Below are positions 14,275-23,200 of a stretch of 55,703 nt of DNA, piece by piece (the stretch's first letter is position 1; every line of letters begins with the position of its first letter). The stretch comes from Actinoplanes aureus (GTDB lineage: Bacteria > Actinomycetota > Actinomycetes > Mycobacteriales > Micromonosporaceae). The stretch covers positions 98,647 to 154,349 of the forward strand of contig NZ_JADQTO010000013.1 in the NCBI RefSeq assembly GCF_015704865.1, read 5' to 3'. Below the pieces are notes generated by a model. The model saw only the letters and a program-made list of their open reading frames with translations. It was not told where the DNA came from and ran no database searches. A program made the translations under genes and the position numbers.

Positions 14275-17200
14275 TCAGGCCGGTGGGGATACCACCGTGT
14301 CCAGCAGGTGCAGGCGCGCGGCGGCCACACCCGCCGCGTCGAGTGCGTCCCAATAGGCACTGGCGTCGGTGGCGCTGACCGGGCCGCACACCAGGGGCAG
14401 ATCCGGGGTGACCGCGTGCAGCAGCGACTCCAGCTGGCACGACGCCACCGCATCGGGCAGGCCGGGCCGGGCGGCGACCGGCAGGCCGGCCGCGACGGAG
14501 CGCTCGGTGGGGCCGCAGTCGAGCAGGCCACCGCCGGCCACGAGCACGTCACGCCGGTCGCGCATGCGGGCCAGCGCCCGCGCGGTGTCGAAGCAGTGCG
14601 GGAACGAGTCGTCGACCAGGACTGTGCCGGGCCGCAGGCGGTCGATGTCGAGGGTGCCGGGGCCGCCGCTGGTGGCCGCCACGATCACGTCGGCCCGGTA
14701 GACGGCATCCGGTCCGCCGGTGGCGATCTCGATCGGGCCCGGGTAGCCGCCGGCCGTGATCGCGGCTGCCAGCGCGGCGAGGCGGTCGGCGGTCGCCGGC
14801 AGGTCGCAGAGGATGAGGCCGGCCGGCGGCTGCTCGGCGCGGGCCAGCAGGAGGCACAGCGAGGACGTGCCGATCGAGCCGACACCCAGCACGGCGAGCA
14901 CACTGCCGGACAGGTCGCGGCCCCGCGCGGCGAAGGTGGTGCGTACGACCGAGGCGGCGGTCACCGCGTGTCCGGTGGTGACCCGGGCTGACGAGCGGAC
15001 ATGCCTGGCCACCGCCGCCCCGTAACCGGTGTGTGCCGGGATCATGCCGGCCAGCGACACGGTGCGGGCACCGTGGGCGGCGGCGAGATCGACCGCGGCG
15101 GCAGCGTCGGCGGCCAGGTCGCCGTGGGTGAGTTCGTCGGCGAAGCGGGGCAGGCTGACGAATCCGGAGCGGCCCAGCGGGGTCGTCACGGTCTCCAGCA
15201 GCCGGGGGCGGCCGTCCGGGAACAGGATGGCCCGGATGGTCTCCCGGTCGAGGTCGGGCAGCGCACGGCGTACCTCGGCGGGTGCCAGGGCCGCGAGTTG
15301 CGCCGGCGCCGGGAGGTAGCCGACCAGCGCGGCATCCACGTCGGTGGGTACGGCCGATTCGAGGTCGGCGCGCAGGCTGGTGGAGAGGCGTTGCATCAGG
15401 TCCGGCGGTAGGTTTCCGCGCAGCGTGAGCCGCAGGCCGCCGCCGGACGGGCGGGCGGCGAGGAGGACGTCCGTGCCGGGCAGTGCGGCCAGGTCGGTGT
15501 CCGTGTCGTCCCAGGAGAGACGCAGGGTTTCGCCGCTGACCGGCCCGAGCGCGCCGAAGTCCAGGTAGGTGAAGAAGTACTGCCAGCCCTCGGGGACGGT
15601 GCAGACGCCGGTCCGGGCCGCGGTCACGGCGTCGGCCATGCGCCGCAGGTCGTCGGCGGGTGTGCTCGGCGGGCCGGGGCGGACGGCGACCGCGGTCGCG
15701 CACGGGCCGAAGATCCGGGCCAGGTCGGGCAGGGCGTGGTCCCGGCCGGTCACGGCGACCCCGATCGTCGGGTCCGGACGGCCGGTCAGCCGGCCGAGGC
15801 AGCGGTGGTAGGCGGTGAGCACCGGCACGAACGGCGTCACACCGGCCGCCGCGGCGAGGGCACGCAGCCCGGCCACCGCCGCCGGCCCCAGGGTGAACCC
15901 CGTCGAGACGGGCGCGCCCACCGCGAACCCGCCCGCGGTCCGGTCGCGCGGCACCGGGGTGGGCGTGAGACGGCCGACAAGTGCCACGTACTCGCGGAAC
16001 GTGGACCGCAGCGGCGTCAGCGCCTCGGGACCGCGGTCGTAGACCGTCAGCAGCTCGCGGGTGAGCAACGCGACGCTGTAGCCGTCGCCGATCAGGTGAT
16101 GGGCGTGCATCAGCAGCACGTGCTCGTCGGGGCCGACGCGCAGGAGCCGCATCCGGACCAGCGGCCAGCGCGCCGGGTCGAACACGACGGCCCGTTCGGC
16201 CGCCATCTCGTCGGTGAGCGGACCCGGATCCGGGTCGTACTCCACGACCAGCCGGGTGCCGGCCGGGAGTTCCCGCTGGGTGGGCGGGTCGAAGACGGTA
16301 CGCAGCATCGGATGCCGGGCCACCAGCACGTCGACCGCCTGCTGGAACCGGTCGAGGTCCACCGGGCCGTGCAGGCGAGGCGCCGCCAGCCAGGTCGACG
16401 GCGTGCCGATCGCATCGGCCAGCAGGAAGCCGCGCTGGCTGAGGCTGAGCGGGAAAGCGGAGCCGTCGTCGTCGGCGTACGCCGGTTCGGCTCGGGCGGC
16501 GTCGATCGCGGCGGCCAGGGCGGCGAGCGTCCGGTGCTGGTAGATCACCGTCGGCCGGGGCAGCACCGGCAGCTCGGCCTCCAACGCGGCGAACATCTCC
16601 AGAACGCCGATCGAGTCGCCGCCGAGCGCGAAATAGTCGTCGTCGCGCCCGGGTGACGGCACGCCGAGCTGGCGTGACCACACCCGGGCCAGAAGCTGTT
16701 CCGTGGCGGTGGCCGGCGGAACGGCGGGCTCGGCGACAGCCGGGGCGGCGGGGACCAGCAGCGCGCGGTCCACCTTGCCGGTCGCGGTGAGCGGCAGCGC
16801 GGCCACGACCTCGATCCGGGCCGGTACCAGGTACGGGGGCAGCAACTCGCCGAGGTACGAGCGCAGCGACGACCCGGACGGCTCGGCGGCACCGCGCGGC
16901 TGCACCCAGGCCACGAGGCGGTTGCCGTCGACGCGTACGGCGGAGCGGTCCACATCGGGATGCCGGCGCAGAACGGCCTCGACCTCGCCCGGCTCGATCC
17001 GGTACCCGTGCAGTTTCACCTGGTCGTCGACCCGTCCGCGGAACCAGAGGACGCCGTCGGTGTCGCGAACCGCCCGGTCGCCGCTGCGATACCACCGCTG
17101 GCCGCCGCGCTCCACGAACGCGGCCGACGGATCGTCCAGATAGCCCGCGGCCACGCCGGCCCCGCCGATGTAGAGCTCGCCCACCTCGCCCGGCCCGCAC

Positions 17201-20200
17201 TCCCGCCCGTCCTCGCCGACCACCTCGACGACCGCGCCGCCGACCGGCCGCCCGATCGGCAGGTGCGTCACGTCGTCACCGGGACGTTCGCTGATCAGGT
17301 GGTAGGTGGCGTTGATCGTGGTCTCGGTGGGCCCGTACAGGTTGGTGATCCGCTGGCCCGGGCCGAACAGGTCGAACCATCGGCGTACGTGCGCCGCCGA
17401 CAGTTCCTCGCCGCCGACGTGCACCCAGCGCAGCGCGAGGTCCGGCCGCTGCTTCTCGGCCGCGCCGAGCAGCCGCTCCCACAGGGTCGGCACCGAACTC
17501 CACACCGTCACCCGATCGCGCACCACACGCTTCAGCAGCTCATCCGGGTCACGGACGGTGTCCCGCTCCCACGCGACCACGGTCGCACCGACGAGCAGCG
17601 GCGCCAGTAGCTGCCGGACCGACGCGTCGAAACAGATCGACGCGGTCTGTGCGAGGCGGTCCTCGCCGCGGTATCCGAACGCCTCCAGCGACCAGTCCAG
17701 GTAGTTGGCCATCGCCCGGTGCGTGACGGGCACACCCTTGGGCCGCCCGGTCGATCCGGACGTGAAGATGACGTACGCCAGATCGTCCGGTCCGGTGGTG
17801 ACCGGCGGCGGCGTGGCGTGCGGTGCCGTCCGCCCGTCGACCAGCGTGAACCCGCCGAGTGCGCGAGCCGCCGCGCGCGTACCGGCGTCGCAGACGATCA
17901 CGCCGGCACCCGCGCGCCTCAGCTGATCCGCGAGGCGAGCCGGCGGATGGGCGGCGTCCAGCGGCACCCAGGCCGCACCGGCCTTGAGGACCGCGACGAG
18001 GCCGATGACGGTGTCCGCGCCCGGCCCGGTGAGCAGCCCGATCCGGCGCGCGCCCGTCTCGGCCAGCCGCGCCGCCAGCCGCTCCGACGCCAGATCCAGG
18101 TCGAGATAGCTGAGCTCCACGCCGTCGGTGAGCACCGCGGTGGCCGCCGGCGTGCGGTGGCACTGCGCCCGGATCCGCTCCACGATCGCCGGCGGTCCGC
18201 CGGCACGGCCGTCCAGGGCGGCCAGTTCGGCGAGGTGCTCGGTGGCGAAGCGCTCGACGGTGGCGGCGTCGAACAGGGCTTCCGGGTAGTTCCACGAGAA
18301 GTGCAGGGTGCCGTGTGCCTCGAAGCAGACCAGGCCCAGCCGGGTCGCGGCGGATGCCGTTGCGGCGTACGTCGCGGTGTGCTGCCCGGCGGAACCGGCG
18401 CTCGGAAAGCGAGCGAAGCTGAAGCTCGCCGGGCTGGCCGTGCGCGGCCCTGCGCCGTGCGCGGCCAGCATCCGCGCGATGTCCACGGTGGAGACCGAGC
18501 CGTGCTGTTCGGCAACGAGCCAGGCCTGCCGGAGCCGGTCGGCGAGGGCCACGGCGGGTTCGCCGGGGGAGACCTGGGCGAGCACCGGCAGCGTGTCGGC
18601 GAACGGCCCGACCATCCGGTCCACGCCCGCCAGCCGGGCGGCCCGCCCGGCGCGAGCCACCGCCACCGGCACCGCCGACTGCCCGCTCCACCGGGCCAGG
18701 CACCGCACGTAGCCGGCCAGCAGCAGATGAAAGAGCGACACCCCGGCGGCGCGGGCCTGTGCGGTGAGGCGCGCGGTCAGCTCCGGCTCGATCTTCCTTT
18801 GATGTACGGCGTACGGCGCCCGAGGCTCGCCATCCGGGTCCCCGTCGAACGGCAGGGCAAGAGTGGGGTACCCGCTCAGCGCCGCCCGCCAGTACTCCAG
18901 ATCCGTGCCGGCCGGCGCCGCCCGCGCCGTCTCGTGATCGGCGAACGTGGCGCGCGGCGGCGCGGGAAGCCCGGCACCCGCGTAGAGCGCCCACAGCTCG
19001 TCACCGAGGACCGCGAGGCTGTACCCGTCGGCCGCCGCGTGGTGCACGACCAGCATCAGGTGCGCGAGCTCCGGACCGGCGACGGCCAGCACCGCGCGGA
19101 CCGGCGACTCCCGGGTCAGGTCGAAGGTCCGGTTGCGCAGTTCCGCGTCCAGCTCCTCGATCGGCCCGGTCAGGTCGGTGACGGTGAACCAGGCCGCCGG
19201 TCCCGGTGCCTCGAACCGCTGCCCGTCCGGCCCGATCCGCACGCGCAGCATCGGATGCCGCCGCTCCAGCTCGGCGAAGGCGGTGGCGAGGCGGTCCGGG
19301 TCGACCGGCGCGGTCACGGTCTGCCGGACGTACGCGTACGCCGGCACCCCCGGATACAACCGTCCCGTGGTGTGGAAGGCGCGCTGGACCGGGCTGAGCG
19401 GGAACTCCGGTGCCCCGGCCAGGTGCCCGGCCAGTTCGCCGATCGTGCGGTGCTCGAAGAACAGGGTCGTCGACAGCGTCCGGCCGAGCCGGGACTCCAG
19501 CTCCTTGACCAGGTCGACCGCGGTAAGCGAGTCGAGCCCGAGCGCGAGGAACGGCTCGTCGGGGCCGATCGTTCCCGGTTCCCGGTCCAGCGGTTCGGCG
19601 AGCAGTTCCCGCACGATCGCCACGAGCTCGTCGTAGCCGGCACCAGCGCCCGCCGTCCCGGACACCCGCACCGGTGCAGCCGGCGGGTCGGAGCCGCGCT
19701 GTGGCGCACCGACCAGCACCTGCGCCGCTTCCAGGGCGGCGGCCGCCCATAGGATCTCCGGCACCTGATCAATCGGCAGGACCTCGCCGCCGCCCGAGGT
19801 GGCATGCGCCGTGGCCATGCCGCCGGACAGCGCGGGCAGGTTCACCGCCACGAACCGGCGACCGGCGGCCCGCTCGGCCGCCGCGAAGGCGTCGAGGTAC
19901 GCGTTACCGGCGACGTAGTCACCGACCGCCCCGGCCAGCCCGGGCAGCACGGAGGAGACCGACGACAGCGCCACGAACAGCGGCCGCTGCTCCCGGACCG
20001 CCTCGGCCAGCAGATACGTGCCGCGAACCTTGGCGGCGAACCCGTCCGCGATCTCCTGCGCCGTCTTCGCCCGCAGGCTGCCCGGCCGTACGACCCCGGC
20101 GGCCTGCACGACGACGTCGAAGCTGTCCCCGGCCACCAGGGCCGCCACGTCGTCCGGCACGGTCACGTCCGCCACCCGGTACGACGCCGTCGCACCCAGG

Positions 20201-23200
20201 TCACGGAGCTCCTCGAGCAGGCCGGCCGGTTCCGCCGACCGGCCCGCGAGCACCAGCCGGGGGCGTCCACGGCCGGCGAGATGGCGGGCGATCGCGGCAC
20301 CCACCGCGCCGGCGCCACCGGCGATCAGGTACCGCCCGTCCGGCGGCAGGTCCACCGGACCGGTCGCCGGGGCGGGGACGAACTCGCGTACCAGCCGGCG
20401 GCCGTTGCGCCAGGCGACGATCCGGGCGGGTCCGGGCGCGGGCGGGTGAGTGGACTCCCGCTCGACGGCGGCACGGCGGTCGTCCTCGGTGTCCGCCGGG
20501 GAGAGGTCGACGACGCGTACTCCGAGGCCCGGGTTCTCATCGGCCAGGGCCATCGCCAGCCCGGCCCAGATCGCGTGGTCGGGATTCGCCTGGAGGTCGC
20601 TCGTGACGACCAGCAGGTGTCCCGCCCGTGGAGCGGCCTTCATCGCGGTCGCTGCGGCCACCGGCCCCGCCGATGTCGCGGTCAGCACGGTCACCGAGCC
20701 GGTCGCGGGTGCGGTGGGCGCCGGCGCGTCGACCCAGCGAGGGATCGAGAGGGTGGGCGGCGGCGGGTCGGTGACCCAGAAGCGGCGGCGCTGGAAAGGA
20801 TAGGTGGGCAGAGTGACGCGACGGGTGCCGGCGTCGAGGTGGCTGCGGTCGAGGGCGGCGCCCCGGCTCCACAGGTCGCCGGCGGTGGCCAGGAGTGCAC
20901 GGGCGTCGGAGCCGGCTGGGCGTACTCCCGCGGTTCCGCCGTTCGCACCGATCGCGACCAGCACGTCATAATCCGCCAACCGGATCTCCGAGGGTTCCAC
21001 CGCAGGGGCCGAGACCGCGCCGGGCAGGGCGAGGCGGACGGCCTCGACCGCGGTGAGCATCCCGGTGCTGACGGCGGCGGCGAGCTCACCGGCGCCGTGG
21101 CCGGTGACGGCGTCCGGGCGTACCCCGAAGGCGCGCAACTGGGCGGCCTGGGCCGCCGCGACAGCCACCGCGAGAGGCCGGGCGACCTCGGCGGCGAGGA
21201 TCGCCGGGCCGATGCACCAGGCGGCCAGCGTGCGCCCGGCGATCGGGCCGATCGCGTCCGAGACCTCGTCCAGCACGGCCCGGAAGACCGGCGCGGTCGC
21301 GTAGAGAGCGGCGCCGCTGAAGCCGCTCGAGCCGCTGAAGAGGAACGCCACCCGCGGCGTCCGGCCGATCGGCGGACCGGGAATGATCGCCGCGAGCTGG
21401 TCCGCGAGGTCACCGTCGACCGTCAGCGCGACGCGGTACGGCCCGTCGTCGCGCGCGGTGGAGGCGGTCGCGCACACGTCCCCCTCCCGGAGGCCGGGAT
21501 GTTCGCGCAGGTGCTCCACCAGGTCGGCGGCAGCGGCCCGGAGCGCCGCGCCCGAGCGGGCCGACAGGGTCAGCAGGTGCGGCCCGGTCACCGCCGGGCT
21601 GGGCTCCGGATCGCGGACCGGCGGGGCGGCCAGGATCGCGTGCGCGTTGGTGCCGCCGAAGCCGAAACTGTTGACGCCCGCGACCAGCGGACCGGTCCAC
21701 GGCCGCCGCTCGGTGACCACCTCGAAGCCGGCGCCCGCCAGATCGAACCGGGGTGTCGGCCGTTCGTGGTGCAGCGACGGCGGCAGTTCCCGGTGCCGCA
21801 GGGCGAGGATCACCTTCAGCAGGCCCGGCATGCCCGCCACGTTGAGCAGGTGACCGATATTGGTCTTCACCGAGCCGAGCAGTCGCCGGCGCCCGTCCGG
21901 CAGCGGCGGGAAGGCGTACGCCAGCGACCGCGCCTCGATCGGATCACCCACCGCGGTGCCGGTGCCGTGCGCCTCCACGTAGGACACGTCGGCCGGATCC
22001 ACCCCGCTGTCCCGGTACGCCGAGACGATCACCTCCTGCTGGACCAGCGGGTTCGGCGCCATCAGGCTCAGTGAACGGCCGTCGTTGTTGACGGCGGTTC
22101 CGCGTACCAGGGCCAGAATGTCGTCCCCACCGGCGTCGCCGGCCCGGGTCAGCACCAGCACCGCGCCGCCCTCACCGGGCACGAACCCGTCGGCGTCCGC
22201 GTCGAAGGCGCGGCACCGCCCGGTCGGGGAGAGCGCCTGCGCCCCGGCCAGCAGCCGCTCGGCGGTGCCGGTGAGGTTCAGGCTGACGCCGCCGACCACC
22301 GCCATGTCGCAGTCCCCGGCGGCCAGGCTGCGCCCGGCGAGGTGCAGCGCGACAAGCGCCGACGAGCAGGCGGTGTCGATCGCCAGGGCGGGACCGCGCA
22401 GGTCGAGCAGGTGTGCGACGCGGGCCGCGGTGAGGTTGCGCAGGGTGCCGGTGAGTGCGTGCGTTCCGGTGGCGCCGGACTGCGCCATCAGCTCCGGATA
22501 GCCGCTCTCCCCGACGGCCGCGAACACGCCGATCCGCCGGCCGTGGCGGCGCGGGCCCGCGTAGCCGGCGCGCTCCAGCGCCTCGTGGGCCAGCTCCAGG
22601 AAGATCCGCGCGTGCGGGTCGAGCCAGCGGGCCTCGTCGTCGCCGATGCCGAAGTATCCGGCGTCGAAGAGGCCGGGGTCGGTAAGGAAGGCACCGTGGC
22701 CGCCGCCGGTCCAGCGGGTCACCGGAGTGACGCTGTCATGCCCGGCGAGCAGGTTCCGCCAGAACTGTTCCGGGCTGTCGGCGTCCGGAAAACGGCAGGC
22801 CAGCCCGATGACCGCGAGCTCGTCCGTGGCGTTTTTCCGGTTTTCGGCGGGCGCGGCGGGGGCGTCGGAAAGGGACAGCAGGCGGTCGGCCAGGGCGGGA
22901 ACGGTTGCGCAGTCGCGCAACAAAACCGGATCGAGGGTACGCCCGAACGCGTCCTCCAGCGCCGCGAGCACCTCCATGGCCGCCAGCGAGGAGCCACCGA
23001 TCGCCAGGAACCGGTCGCCGGGGCCGATCCGCTCCGCGGGGATCCGCAGTACCCGCGCCCAGACCGCCCGGACCGCCCGCTCCATCTCCGGCCGGGTCCG
23101 CGGCGGCCCCGCCGGCATCGCGTCGCTCGGTGCCGGAGTCGCCTCGGCTGGCGCCGGCACCCCGATCCGCTCTCGCAGGGGCTGGCGGCGCAACTTGCCG

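Noticed and set aside
14275..15275. Ordinary NRPS thioesterase or SDR-type thioester reductase at the C-terminus
   Set aside because: No G-x-S-x-G of a thioesterase and no extended-SDR Y-x-x-x-K pattern in the expected place were found.
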